A stretch of 64,000 nt of DNA from positions 3,904,001 through 3,968,000 of the forward strand of contig NZ_CP102931.1 of assembly GCF_024734665.1 (NCBI RefSeq), read 5' to 3'. The translations under genes and the position numbers were made by a program. Each line of letters opens with the position of its first letter. The first letter of the stretch is position 1. Source of the stretch: Variovorax paradoxus (lineage in GTDB: Bacteria > Pseudomonadota > Gammaproteobacteria > Burkholderiales > Burkholderiaceae_C). A model generated the notes under the pieces. The model saw nothing but the letters and a program-made list of their open reading frames with translations, was not told the origin of the DNA and did no database searches. Of this stretch, positions 11,127 through 18,785 are shown piece by piece.

Positions 11127-12338
11127 TCAGCGCGACAAGCCCGGCCGCTTGACGCGCCCCGAGCCATGCTCGCCAAGGTCGAAGGTGGTCACGCCGTTGA
11201 CCGTTGCGTCGGCACGCAGCGTCTCGGGATGGGCCAGCGTGTTGCGCATGTCGCGCGCACCCGAGTCCCAGTGCTCTTCCACGGCAGCACGCGAGAACTC
11301 GTAGTCCTTCGATTCCAGTTCGTAGGGCTTGTCGCGGTAGATCAGGTGGAAGATGTCGATGGGCTCGTGCGTGAGCTGCGACTGCACCGCGAGCACACTC
11401 GGGTCGCTGCGCAGGCCAGCCGGCAGCTTGGAGATCAGGTCGGCAATCGCCTGCTGCAGATTCATGTTGGCGGCCAGCGCGTCGGTGTTCATGCGGGTGC
11501 GGCTCGAGTAGGTGATGTCCTTCTGCCGCTCCATCACGCCCGCCATGGTGCGCGGCATCTCGCCGCGCGCATTGAACAGGTCGACCTGCAGCACCACCAG
11601 CGGCTCGTTGCGCGGATGCGTGTCGAGCACGTACTGCAGCGGTGTGTTCGACACGATGCCGCCGTCCCAGTAGTCGTCGCCGTCGATGCTGATCGGCGCG
11701 AAGCCCGGCGGCAGCGCGCCGCTGGCCATGATGTGCTCGGGACCGATGAGCTGGCGCGTGTTGTCGAAGTACACCGAGTTGCCTGTGCGCACATTGACCG
11801 CGCCCACGCTGAAGCGTGCCTCGCAGGCGTTGATGCGGTCGAAGTCGACGAGGCGCTCCAGCGTGGACTTGAGCGCGGAGGTGTCGTAATAGCTCAGCAG
11901 CGGCGCCGCGCCCCCCATCAGGAAGGCCGGCGAGTACCGCGGCTCGAAGAAGCCCGGAATGCCCACCAGCGAGGCCATGGTGGCGCTGTACTGGTTCTGC
12001 AGTGCCCGGTCGCCCAGCCACGAAGGCAGGCGCTGCGAAGGCCCCGAAGACACAAGGTGCCAGAACTCGCGCAGCCGATCGACGCGCGTTTCCGGTGCAT
12101 TGCCCGCAATCAGTGCCGCATTGATGGCGCCGATGGAAACGCCGGCAATCCAGTGCGGCTGCAGTTCGGTTTCGCTGAGCGCCGCATACACGCCGGCCTG
12201 GTAGGCGCCGAGCGCGCCCCCACCCTGCAGCACCAGCGCCTTGCGGGCGGTGCGCATGTCTTCGCGGCGCGAAGCAAAAGGGTTGAGGGGTTTGGAGGAG
12301 GCGGCACGGGGTTTTTTCTTCGGTGGTGTCGTCGTCAT
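11127..12338 (-). CDS. patatin-like phospholipase
   Basis: 403 residues from ATG 12338; the frame is open further upstream, but that part would overlap the CHRD lipoprotein gene. The oxyanion-hole motif GGGALG is at 39-44, the nucleophile Ser68 in GVSIGA, and the dyad Asp225 in DGGI, so serine esterase/lipase activity is expected. The C-terminal part (LTHEPIDIFHLIYRDKPYEL) fits the DUF3734-type patatins found in proteobacteria. A basic, Pro/Lys-rich N terminus (PPKKKPRAASSK) precedes the domain. It probably heads the transcript with adc and bdhA (85-nt gap to adc); the natural substrate (lipid or polyester) is not shown by sequence. Confidence 0.88.
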   Translation of the reverse strand: MTTTPPKKKPRAASSKPLNPFASRREDMRTARKALVLQGGGALGAYQAGVYAALSETELQPHWIAGVSIGAINAALIAGNAPETRVDRLREFWHLVSSGPSQRLPSWLGDRALQNQYSATMASLVGIPGFFEPRYSPAFLMGGAAPLLSYYDTSALKSTLERLVDFDRINACEARFSVGAVNVRTGNSVYFDNTRQLIGPEHIMASGALPPGFAPISIDGDDYWDGGIVSNTPLQYVLDTHPRNEPLVVLQVDLFNARGEMPRTMAGVMERQKDITYSSRTRMNTDALAANMNLQQAIADLISKLPAGLRSDPSVLAVQSQLTHEPIDIFHLIYRDKPYELESKDYEFSRAAVEEHWDSGARDMRNTLAHPETLRADATVNGVTTFDLGEHGSGRVKRPGLSR

Positions 12339-12402
12339 GCGTTCATTTGACACCAGCCCCGCGACACCAACCTGACCAGGGGTTGTTGCCCCCGGGACGA
12401 TG

Positions 12403-12852
12403 TCACATCTTCGGCAGCATCTGTCCGCGGATCTCGCCGCCCGGGTTGGCGGCGGTGTGCACGTTGGCGTACCACTTGCCCGCGGACAGGTCGGCGGCCT
12501 GCGCTGGCGTGAGCGTGGCCTGGCCTTCGATCGGGCTTGCCGGGTTGGCAAAGGGCAGCACCACGCCCGCATTGGCGCCCGCGGCGGCCGGGCCGTGGAA
12601 GTGCGCCATGGTGGCCGGGCCGCTCAGGCCGGTGTAGGTGATCTTGTACTTGAGCACGTTGGTGTCGCGGTCGAGCCAAGCCTCGGCCATGCCGCTGCCG
12701 CGCGTCATGTTGGGCGGGACTTCGCTGGCTGCGTTCATCGCGCCGCTGAAGCTCGCGACGTTCGACTTCGACATCATTCCGCAGCCGACCAGCGCGGCAC
12801 TGGCCACCCCGGTGATGAGGGCTGCGCGCAAAAAGGTGCCATATTTGGTCAT
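12403..12852 (-). CDS. CHRD-domain lipoprotein
   Basis: 149 residues from ATG 12852, supported by CAGGAG about 8 nt upstream; longer frames lack a signal. A lipoprotein signal peptide ends in LVGC with Cys24 as the lipidation site. The rest is one CHRD (chordin-like) domain: FSGAMNAASEVPP at its start, YTGLSGPATMAHFHGPA in the middle and WYANVHTAANPGGEIRGQ at the end. CHRD domains are beta-rich extracellular modules of unclear role in bacteria. Likely anchored in a membrane facing the periplasm. Monocistronic by appearance; diverges from the DUF924 gene. Confidence 0.88.
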   Translation of the reverse strand: MTKYGTFLRAALITGVASAALVGCGMMSKSNVASFSGAMNAASEVPPNMTRGSGMAEAWLDRDTNVLKYKITYTGLSGPATMAHFHGPAAAGANAGVVLPFANPASPIEGQATLTPAQAADLSAGKWYANVHTAANPGGEIRGQMLPKM

Positions 12853-12989
12853 GAGCTTGATCTCCTGAGTTATGAAAGCCTCCACAGCATAGGCAGCACG
12901 GCGGGCTTGGCTTGTCGGCCACCACCCCGACTTTGACGGTCGCCTAACGGCTGAAAAAGGGCTGCAAAAGGCTGAAAGAAAATGCAACG

Positions 12990-13541
12990 ATGACTTTCAA
13001 CGCCCTCCCCACCGCCCGCGATGTGGTCGATTTCTGGCGCGAAGCCGGCCCGGACCGCTGGTTTGCCAAGAACGACGCCTTCGACGCCGAATTCGCCACC
13101 CGCTTCTCGCATGCCCATCAGGCCGCAGCCCGCGGCGAACTCGACCACTGGGCATCCGATGCCGAAGGCGCCCTGGCCTCGCTGGTGCTGTTCGACCAGT
13201 TTCCCCGCAACACCTGGCGCGGCAGCCCGCACATGCTGGCCACCGACGGCAAGGCGCTGGCTGTGGCAAAGCAGGCAGTCGAATCAGGCTTCGACCGGCA
13301 GTGCGAACCAATGCTGCGACGTTTCTTCTACCTGCCCTTCATGCATTCCGAAGTGCTGGCCGAGCAGGAGCGCTCGGTCGAGCTCAACGCCGCGCTCGAC
13401 GCCAATACGCAGCGCTACGCGGTGCTGCACCGGGACATCATTGCGCGCTTCGGCCGCTTTCCGCATCGCAACAGGATGCTGGGGCGCAGCACCACGGCGG
13501 AAGAGCAGAAGTATCTCGACGAAGGCGGCTTCGCCGGCTGA
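12990..13541 (+). CDS. DUF924 family protein
   Basis: 183 residues, full length for this alpha-helical family. Hallmarks are DVVDFWREAGPDRWFAKND at the start, LVLFDQFPRNTWRGSP in the middle, FFYLPFMHSE, and FGRFPHRNRMLGR near the end. The repeated aromatic and Asn/Arg motifs resemble TPR-like bundles, but no enzymatic role is established. Its divergent neighbour is the CHRD lipoprotein (137 nt between starts). It converges with the BrkB-type gene, with only 8 nt between stops. Confidence 0.9.
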   Translation: MTFNALPTARDVVDFWREAGPDRWFAKNDAFDAEFATRFSHAHQAAARGELDHWASDAEGALASLVLFDQFPRNTWRGSPHMLATDGKALAVAKQAVESGFDRQCEPMLRRFFYLPFMHSEVLAEQERSVELNAALDANTQRYAVLHRDIIARFGRFPHRNRMLGRSTTAEEQKYLDEGGFAG

Positions 13542-13549
13542 AGCGAGGT

Positions 13550-14473
13550 TCAGGTGTCGTTGTGCGGCAGCGGCACGTCGCGCGTCGGCGACGGGTTCAG
13601 GTCGGCGATGCCCTTCGTGTCCTTCATCGAGCCGTAGGTGCGCGCATAGACCCAGGTGAACTCGGCCCCCAGCAGGAAGATCTGCGCCGAGTAGTAAACC
13701 CACACCAGCACCACCACCAGCGAGCCCGCGGCCCCGTAGCCCGAGGCCACGCTGCTCTTGCCGATGTACAGCCCGATCAGGTGCTTGCCCACGGTGAAGA
13801 GCAGCGCCGTGACAGCCGCCCCCACCCACACGTCGCGCCACTGCACCTTGGCGCGCGGCATGATCTTGTAGATCATCGCGAAGATCGCCGTCACCATCGC
13901 GAAGCTGAAGACGAAGTTGACGGCCTGCGCAGTGGTTTCCCACGCGCCGAACACCGGCGACCACCACTTTCCCAGGGCCGCGAGCGCGGCGCTCGCCACC
14001 AGCGACACCATGAGCAAAAAACCGATGCCCATGATCATGCTGAACGACAGCATCCGCACGCGCAGCATGTTGAACAGCCCCTTGTTCTTGGCGCGGGCCG
14101 GCGCGCGCCAGATGCGGTCGAGCGCATCTTGCAGTTCGCCGAAGACGGTGGTGGCGCCCAGCACCAGCAGCCCGATGCCGATCACCGTGGCGACGATGCC
14201 TTCGGCCGGCTTGTTGACGGCCTTCAGCATGCCCTGCACCGCCGCCGCGCCCTGCTCGCCCATCAGGCCCGAGAGCTGCGCGAAGATCTCGCCGCGCGCG
14301 GCCTCCTGCCCGAAGACCAGGCCGGCCACAGCGATCACGATCAGCAGCAGCGGAGCAATGGAGAACACTGTGTAGTAGGCCAGCGCAGCACCCATGCTCG
14401 GGGCGTAATCGTTCGACCAGGAGTTGAAGGCCCGCTGGCAGAGATCGAAGAGTGCGCGCAGTTGCTTGAGCAT
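13550..14473 (-). CDS. YihY/BrkB-family inner-membrane protein
   Basis: 307 residues from ATG 14473 (MLKQLRALFDL), with AGGGA upstream; the frame extends to 14560 but that part has no family similarity. About six hydrophobic helices are visible. The family signature SMGAALAYYTVFSIAPLLLI follows the first amphipathic stretch, and GAALVVVLVWVYYSAQIFLLGAEF-type sequence (here around GSLVVVLVWVYYSAQ) precedes the C-terminal helix. Formerly annotated as ribonuclease BN by error; it is now regarded as a membrane protein of unsettled function. Divergent from the chromate-transporter pair. Confidence 0.88.
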   Translation of the reverse strand: MLKQLRALFDLCQRAFNSWSNDYAPSMGAALAYYTVFSIAPLLLIVIAVAGLVFGQEAARGEIFAQLSGLMGEQGAAAVQGMLKAVNKPAEGIVATVIGIGLLVLGATTVFGELQDALDRIWRAPARAKNKGLFNMLRVRMLSFSMIMGIGFLLMVSLVASAALAALGKWWSPVFGAWETTAQAVNFVFSFAMVTAIFAMIYKIMPRAKVQWRDVWVGAAVTALLFTVGKHLIGLYIGKSSVASGYGAAGSLVVVLVWVYYSAQIFLLGAEFTWVYARTYGSMKDTKGIADLNPSPTRDVPLPHNDT

Positions 14474-14558
14474 GCTGAAGTGTCCCTGTGGAATCGCCCG
14501 GCGCCATGTCGATCCGGCGCCCGGCATGTTGAAAGCGTGCCTACGATAATCGCTCCAC

Positions 14559-15128
14559 ATGCACCCGTCTCCCCCCGCTGCTCAGCCCCAGTCGCCACGC
14601 GACCTTTTTGTTTCATTCACCTGGCTCGCATTGCAGGGCTTCGGCGGTGTGCTCGCCATCGTCCAGCGCGAGATGGTCGAGAAGAAGAAATGGCTCACGC
14701 CCGAGCAGTTCCTCGAAGACTGGGCCGTGGCGCAGGTGATGCCGGGGCCCAACGTGATCAACCTCGCGCTGATGATCGGCGACCGCTACTTCGGCTTGCG
14801 CGGCGCGCTCGCCGCCCTGGCGGGCATGTTGACCATTCCGCTGGTCGTCATCCTTGCGCTGGCCGTGCTGTATGCACACTTCGCCGGCAACCCGCAGGTG
14901 GCGGCCGCGCTGCGCGGCATGGGCGCGGTGTCGGGCGGACTGATTGCCGCGACCGGCATCAAGCTGGTGCCGCAGCTGCGCAAGCATCCGCTGGGCTTCG
15001 CAACCTGCCTCTCCTTCATGGCGCTGGTGTTCGTGGCCATTGCGGTGTTCAAGATCCCGCTCGGATGGGTGCTGCTGGTGGTCGGCGGCGTCGCCTGCGT
15101 GTGGACCTGGAAGAAGATCGCGCCATGA
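14559..15128 (+). CDS. chromate transporter, first short subunit
   Basis: 189 residues with about five membrane helices. It carries the CHR-domain signature VMPGPNVINLALMIGDRYF and the N-terminal LFVSFTWLALQGFGGVLAIVQREMVE. It corresponds to one half of a long ChrA. The stop overlaps the start of the next gene by 4 nt (ATGA at 15125-15128), so the two half-size proteins are translationally coupled and probably form a heterodimer. Short-chain CHR pairs are known; their substrate may be chromate, but this is not certain for every family member. Confidence 0.88.
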   Translation: MHPSPPAAQPQSPRDLFVSFTWLALQGFGGVLAIVQREMVEKKKWLTPEQFLEDWAVAQVMPGPNVINLALMIGDRYFGLRGALAALAGMLTIPLVVILALAVLYAHFAGNPQVAAALRGMGAVSGGLIAATGIKLVPQLRKHPLGFATCLSFMALVFVAIAVFKIPLGWVLLVVGGVACVWTWKKIAP

Positions 15129-15724
15129 CCATCACGATGCAATGGCACGACTGGCTGGCCCTGTTCGGGCAATACGCGCTGCTGTCGCTGCTGTCGATCA
15201 GCGGCGCCATCACCACAGTGCCCGACATGCACCGCTACCTCGTAGTCCAGCACAGCTGGCTCACCGATGCGCAGTTCAGCTCCTCCATTGCCATCGCGCA
15301 GGCCGCGCCCGGCCCCAACGTGCTGTTCGTGGCGCTGATGGGCTGGAACGTCGGGCTCAACGCGGGCGGCGGCATCGGTGCCGGGCCCTCGGCCTGGCTG
15401 CTCGGCTTCTTCGGGCTGATGCTCACCATGGTCGGCATCATGCTGCCGAGCACCACCCTCACCTACTTCGCCACGCGCTGGGGCCACCGCAACCGCACGC
15501 GCCGCGAGGTGCGCGCCTTCAAGCAGGGCATGGCGCCCGTGGTGGTGGGCCTGCTGATCGCCACCGGCTGGGTGCTGGCGGCGGGAAACCATGCCGGCAA
15601 TGCGCCTGCCTGGCACCTGTGGCTGCTGACCGGTGTGTCCGCGCTTATCGTCTGGCGCACGCGCATTCACCTGCTCTGGCTGCTCGGCGCCGGAGCGGCA
15701 CTGGGCGCCGTGGGCTTCGTCTGA
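15125..15724 (+). CDS. chromate transporter, second short subunit
   Basis: 199 residues starting at ATG 15125 inside the ATGA overlap with the first subunit. About five or six helices. The signature IAQAAPGPNVLFVALMGWNVG matches the CHR domain but differs from the first half, as expected for an antiparallel pair. The C terminus (LLWLLGAGAALGAVGFV) is hydrophobic. Together with the preceding gene it forms a complete anion-transporter unit in the inner membrane. No chrB or other chromate-resistance gene is nearby. Confidence 0.88.
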   Translation: MTITMQWHDWLALFGQYALLSLLSISGAITTVPDMHRYLVVQHSWLTDAQFSSSIAIAQAAPGPNVLFVALMGWNVGLNAGGGIGAGPSAWLLGFFGLMLTMVGIMLPSTTLTYFATRWGHRNRTRREVRAFKQGMAPVVVGLLIATGWVLAAGNHAGNAPAWHLWLLTGVSALIVWRTRIHLLWLLGAGAALGAVGFV

Positions 15725-15763
15725 TCCTTCGTCTCATCCCTTTCTTCTTCAGGAACACTCGAC

Positions 15764-16735
15764 ATGTCGCAACTTCGCCCGCTCGGCCGCTCCGGCCTCC
15801 TGGTTTCCCCGCTCGCCTTCGGCGGCAACGTGTTCGGCTGGACCGTCGACGAAGCGGCCTCGTTCAAGCTGCTCGATGCCTGGCTGGATGCGGGCTTCAA
15901 CTTCGTCGACACCGCTGACGTGTATTCGGCATGGGTGCCGGGGCACACCGGCGGCGAGTCGGAGACGATCATCGGCAAGTGGCTCAAGCACAGCGGCAAG
16001 CGCAATCGCGTGGTGCTGGCCACCAAGGTCGGCAAGCCAATGGGCGAAGGCAAGGTGGGCCTGGCGCCCAAGTACATCCGTGAAGCCGTCGAGGCCTCGC
16101 TCAAGCGCCTGCAGACGGACTACATCGACCTCTACCAGTCGCATGACGACGATGCCAACACGCCGCTCGAAGAATCGCTCGGCGCCTTCGACGACCTGAT
16201 CAAGGAGGGCAAGGTGCGCGCCATTGGCGCATCGAACTACAGCGCGCCGCGGCTGGCCGAGGCGCTCGACGTGTCGGAACGCCTTGGCATCGCCCGCTAT
16301 GAAAGCCTGCAGCCGCTGTACAACCTGTACGACCGCGCAGTGTTCGAAGACGCGCTGGAGCCGCTGTGCATCAAGCGCGAAGTGGGCGTGATCAACTTCT
16401 ACGCGCTGGCCGCCGGCTTCCTCACGGGCAAGTACCGCACCGAGGCCGATGCCGCCAAGAGCGCGCGCGGCGCCAACACCACGAAGAAGTATCTCAACGA
16501 GCGCGGCCTGCGCATCCTCGACGCGCTCGACAAGGTGGCCCAGCAGTACAACGCCAAGCCGGGCCAGGTCGCCATCGCCTGGCAGATCGCACGCCCGGGC
16601 GTGACAGCGCCCATTGCCAGCGCCACCTCCATCGCGCAGCTCGAAGAACTCGTGGTCGCGACGCAGCTGAAGCTCGACGCGGGCACCATCGAGATGCTCG
16701 ACCGCGCCAGCGCTGAAGCAAAGCCCGCTGCCTGA
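15764..16735 (+). CDS. aldo/keto reductase
   Basis: 323 residues with the (beta/alpha)8 signature of NADPH-dependent aldo/keto reductases. The catalytic tetrad is visible: Asp49 and Tyr54 in FVDTADVY, Lys88 in LATKVG, and His127 in YQSHDDD. IGASNYSAPRL is the typical active-site loop, and GVTAPIASATSIAQLEE binds the cofactor phosphate. Cytosolic oxidoreductase of unknown carbonyl substrate. It is 39 nt downstream of the chromate pair and 13 nt upstream of a DUF3237 gene, so it may be part of one transcript with the latter. Confidence 0.92.
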   Translation: MSQLRPLGRSGLLVSPLAFGGNVFGWTVDEAASFKLLDAWLDAGFNFVDTADVYSAWVPGHTGGESETIIGKWLKHSGKRNRVVLATKVGKPMGEGKVGLAPKYIREAVEASLKRLQTDYIDLYQSHDDDANTPLEESLGAFDDLIKEGKVRAIGASNYSAPRLAEALDVSERLGIARYESLQPLYNLYDRAVFEDALEPLCIKREVGVINFYALAAGFLTGKYRTEADAAKSARGANTTKKYLNERGLRILDALDKVAQQYNAKPGQVAIAWQIARPGVTAPIASATSIAQLEELVVATQLKLDAGTIEMLDRASAEAKPAA

Positions 16736-16748
16736 ACGACTGCCGGCG

Positions 16749-17225
16749 ATGAGCGTGTTCGACCCCATCGCAGCGCCCGCGCTCGAGCACTTCGTCGACC
16801 TGCGCGTCGAGGTGGGCGTGCCGCAGGTGCTGGGCAACAGCCCGCGCGGGCTGCGCCGCGTGGTGCCGATCACGGGCGGCGAAGCCATCGGCCACGGCTG
16901 GCGGGCGCGCGTGCTGCCGGGCGGCAGCGACTTTCAGTTGATCGTGAGCGACACGCTTTCCGAACTCGACGCGCGCTACGGCCTGGAGACCGATGCGGGC
17001 GATCTGGTCTACGTGCAGAACCATGCGGTGCGTTCGGCCTCGCCCGAGGTCATGGACAAGCTGCTGCGCGGCGAGCCGGTCGATCCGTCACAGGTGTACT
17101 TTCGCTGCAGCCCGCGCTTCGAGACTGCCTCGCCTTCGCTGAAGTGGATCAACGAACGCATGTTCGTCGGCGCCGGGGTACGCCACCCGGCCGAGGTGGT
17201 GATGCGCTTCTTCGCGCTGATCTAG
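16749..17225 (+). CDS. DUF3237 family protein
   Basis: 158 residues, full length for the family, a small beta-barrel. Hallmarks are VPITGGEAIGHGWRARVLPG near residue 40, YVQNHAVRSAS, and FRCSPRFETASPSLKWINE with VGAGVRHPAEVVMRFFALI at the end. No catalytic role is established. The 13-nt spacing from the aldo/keto reductase suggests co-expression. It converges with the following acetyltransferase gene, with 3 nt between the stops and no visible terminator. Confidence 0.85.
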   Translation: MSVFDPIAAPALEHFVDLRVEVGVPQVLGNSPRGLRRVVPITGGEAIGHGWRARVLPGGSDFQLIVSDTLSELDARYGLETDAGDLVYVQNHAVRSASPEVMDKLLRGEPVDPSQVYFRCSPRFETASPSLKWINERMFVGAGVRHPAEVVMRFFALI

Positions 17226-17228
17226 CTG

Positions 17229-17750
17229 CTAGCCGTCGACCGGATTCAGCGGCGTCGCAAGAATGCGCTGGTAGAAGGCCACGTCCAGCCAGCGGCCGAA
17301 CTTGAAGCCGGCCTGCCGCACGGTGCCCGAATGCTCGAAGCCCAGGCGCTCGTGCAGCGCGATGCTGCCGGCGTTGGCGGCATCGATGGCGCCGACCATC
17401 ACATGCACGTCGCGCGCGATGGCCTCGGCAATGATCGCCTCCATCAGCGTGCGGCCCAGGCCCTCGCCGCGATGCGCGCTGTCGACGTAGACCGAGTGCT
17501 CCACCGTGTACTTGTAGGCGGGAAAGGCGCGGAACGTGCCGTAGCTCGCGAAACCCAGCAGCTTGCCGGCATCGTCCACGGCGCCGATCACGGGGAAGCC
17601 GTTGGCACGCTTGGTGGCGAACCACGCGACCATGTTCTCGGGCGTGCGCGGCTTGTAGTCGTACAACGCGGTGGAAGTGACGATGGCCTCGTTGAGGATG
17701 GCCAGGATCGCGGCGGAGTGCGCTTCTTCTGTGCAGGGGATGAGACGCAT
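17229..17750 (-). CDS. GNAT acetyltransferase, phosphinothricin-acetyltransferase-like
   Basis: 173 residues from ATG 17750; an upstream ATG at 17798 lies inside the operator-like region and adds a non-homologous tail. ILNEAIVTSTALYDYKPRTP at the start and RGEGLGRTLMEAIIAEA (acetyl-CoA loop) are typical of the PAT/Bar-like GNAT group. VGAIDAANAGSIALHERLGF and GFKFGRWLDVAFYQR complete the family pattern. The acceptor amine is unknown; homologues often acetylate methionine sulfoximine or related amino acids. Divergent from the XRE-cupin regulator, which may control it. Confidence 0.88.
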   Translation of the reverse strand: MRLIPCTEEAHSAAILAILNEAIVTSTALYDYKPRTPENMVAWFATKRANGFPVIGAVDDAGKLLGFASYGTFRAFPAYKYTVEHSVYVDSAHRGEGLGRTLMEAIIAEAIARDVHVMVGAIDAANAGSIALHERLGFEHSGTVRQAGFKFGRWLDVAFYQRILATPLNPVDG

Positions 17751-17767
17751 GGTGTCCTCGTTGAAAT

Positions 17768-17810
17768 ATCGTTCAATATAGGAGAATAATAATCTCATAT
17801 GAGAAACGAT
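17768..17810. promoter_or_regulatory. nested inverted repeats between GNAT and XRE-cupin genes
   Basis: The 48-nt divergent gap and start region is AT-rich. ATCGTT at 17768-17773 is the reverse complement of AACGAT at 17805-17810. Between them, TCTCATATGAGA at 17793-17804 is a perfect 12-bp palindrome that includes the ATG (17799) of the regulator. This is a good candidate for an autoregulatory operator of the XRE-cupin protein acting on both genes. Confidence 0.5.
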
Positions 17811-18389
17811 TCATCTCCTGCCGATACACCCGGCCAGAACATCGACATGCTCATCGCCACCCGGCTGCTGGCGCTGCGGCAGGCGCAAGCGCTGAGCCTC
17901 GCGGAGTTGGCCGAGCGCTCGGGCGTGAGCAAGGCCATGATTTCCAAGGTGGAGCGCGCGCAGAGCAGCCCCACGGCCGTGCTGCTGGGGCGGCTGGCGG
18001 CCGGGCTCGGCGTGCCGCTAGCGCAGCTCCTGACGGAAGAGAAGGAGCAACCGCAGCGCCTGCGCACGCGTGCCGAGCAGGAGGTCTGGCGCGACCCGAA
18101 GGCAGGCTACCTGCGGCGGCAGGTCGCGGAGCGGCACGCGGGCAGCGGCATCGAACTGGTCGAAGTCGAGTTGCCGCGCTCGGCGCAGGTCGACTACCCG
18201 CGCTGGAGCGGCAAGCCCTATCGGCAATGCCTGTGGATGCTCGAAGGCGCTCTGCGGGTGGACTACGGCGACGAGCGCTTCGAGCTCGCACCGGGCGACT
18301 GCCTCGACTTCGGCGTGGACCGGCCGCTGGTCTTCAAGGCACTGGGGCGCACCGCCTGCCGCTATCTGCTGGTGGCGAACCCGGAGTAG
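17799..18389 (+). CDS. XRE-family regulator with C-terminal cupin domain
   Basis: 196 residues. An N-terminal helix-turn-helix (about 18-75) has LSLAELAERSGVSKAMISKV and LGRLAAGLGVPLAQLL. A C-terminal cupin (about 110-192) has YRQCLWMLEGALRVDYGDE and LAPGDCLDFGVDRP. Such HTH-cupin proteins sense small molecules in the beta-barrel and often control an adjacent catabolic or acetylation gene. Here the only divergent neighbour is the GNAT gene, so that is the likely target. The start codon lies inside a perfect palindrome, suggesting negative autoregulation. Confidence 0.9.
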   Translation: MRNDSSPADTPGQNIDMLIATRLLALRQAQALSLAELAERSGVSKAMISKVERAQSSPTAVLLGRLAAGLGVPLAQLLTEEKEQPQRLRTRAEQEVWRDPKAGYLRRQVAERHAGSGIELVEVELPRSAQVDYPRWSGKPYRQCLWMLEGALRVDYGDERFELAPGDCLDFGVDRPLVFKALGRTACRYLLVANPE

Positions 18390-18499
18390 CCGCACGCGCA
18401 GGGTAGGCAAGCTCCGACACGCACTGGCGGCCGATGCCTGTGCGGCACCTGCCACTGCTCCGGATACTGCAAGGCATCTCAGCTTCCAGAGGAACGACG

Positions 18500-18670
18500 A
18501 TGTCATTCGCGCTCTACATGATCGGTTTCGTGATCTTCCTGGGCGGCCTCATCTGGGGCGCCTCCGTCGCCGGCGTGCCGACGCTCTACATCGGCATCGG
18601 GGCGGTGATCCTGCTGGGGATCGGCATCTTCAGCGCGGTCGGTCGCACGCGTGGCAAGGACCCATCCTGA
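18500..18670 (+). CDS. small two-helix membrane protein
   Basis: 56 residues from ATG 18500, supported by AGAGGAA upstream. Two hydrophobic helices (MSFALYMIGFVIFLGGLIWG and PTLYIGIGAVILLGIGIFSA) are followed by a basic tail GRTRGKDPS. It resembles small inner-membrane proteins common in Burkholderiales, but no function is known to me. It is 110 nt after the XRE-cupin gene and 115 nt before the FAD oxidoreductase gene. Confidence 0.7.
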   Translation: MSFALYMIGFVIFLGGLIWGASVAGVPTLYIGIGAVILLGIGIFSAVGRTRGKDPS

Positions 18671-18738
18671 GCGGCCGGGTGCATCCCCCAGGTTCACACA
18701 GGCTTCACGCCGCACGCACATGGCGTAGCTAACTTCGC

Positions 18739-18765
18739 ATGCGCACCGCAGACCGCGGTGCGCAT
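18739..18765. repeat. perfect 11-bp stem-loop before the FAD oxidoreductase gene
   Basis: ATGCGCACCGC at 18739-18749 pairs exactly with GCGGTGCGCAT at 18755-18765 around a 5-nt loop. It ends 20 nt before the start codon at 18786. There is no T-run on either side, so it is not a standard intrinsic terminator. It could end the small membrane-protein transcript with Rho, or control translation of the oxidoreductase. Confidence 0.6.
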
Positions 18766-18785
18766 CGAATCCAGTTGGCTGCCCC

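Noticed and set aside
12339..12572. N-terminal extension of the patatin frame
   Set aside because: It overlaps the CHRD lipoprotein gene and consists of Arg/Pro-rich shadow sequence; ATG 12338 gives the normal family start.
13301..15124. Upstream extension of the second chromate-transporter frame across the DUF924 and BrkB genes
   Set aside because: Only the part from ATG 15125 matches the CHR family. The rest is antisense or out of frame to real genes and is low-complexity.
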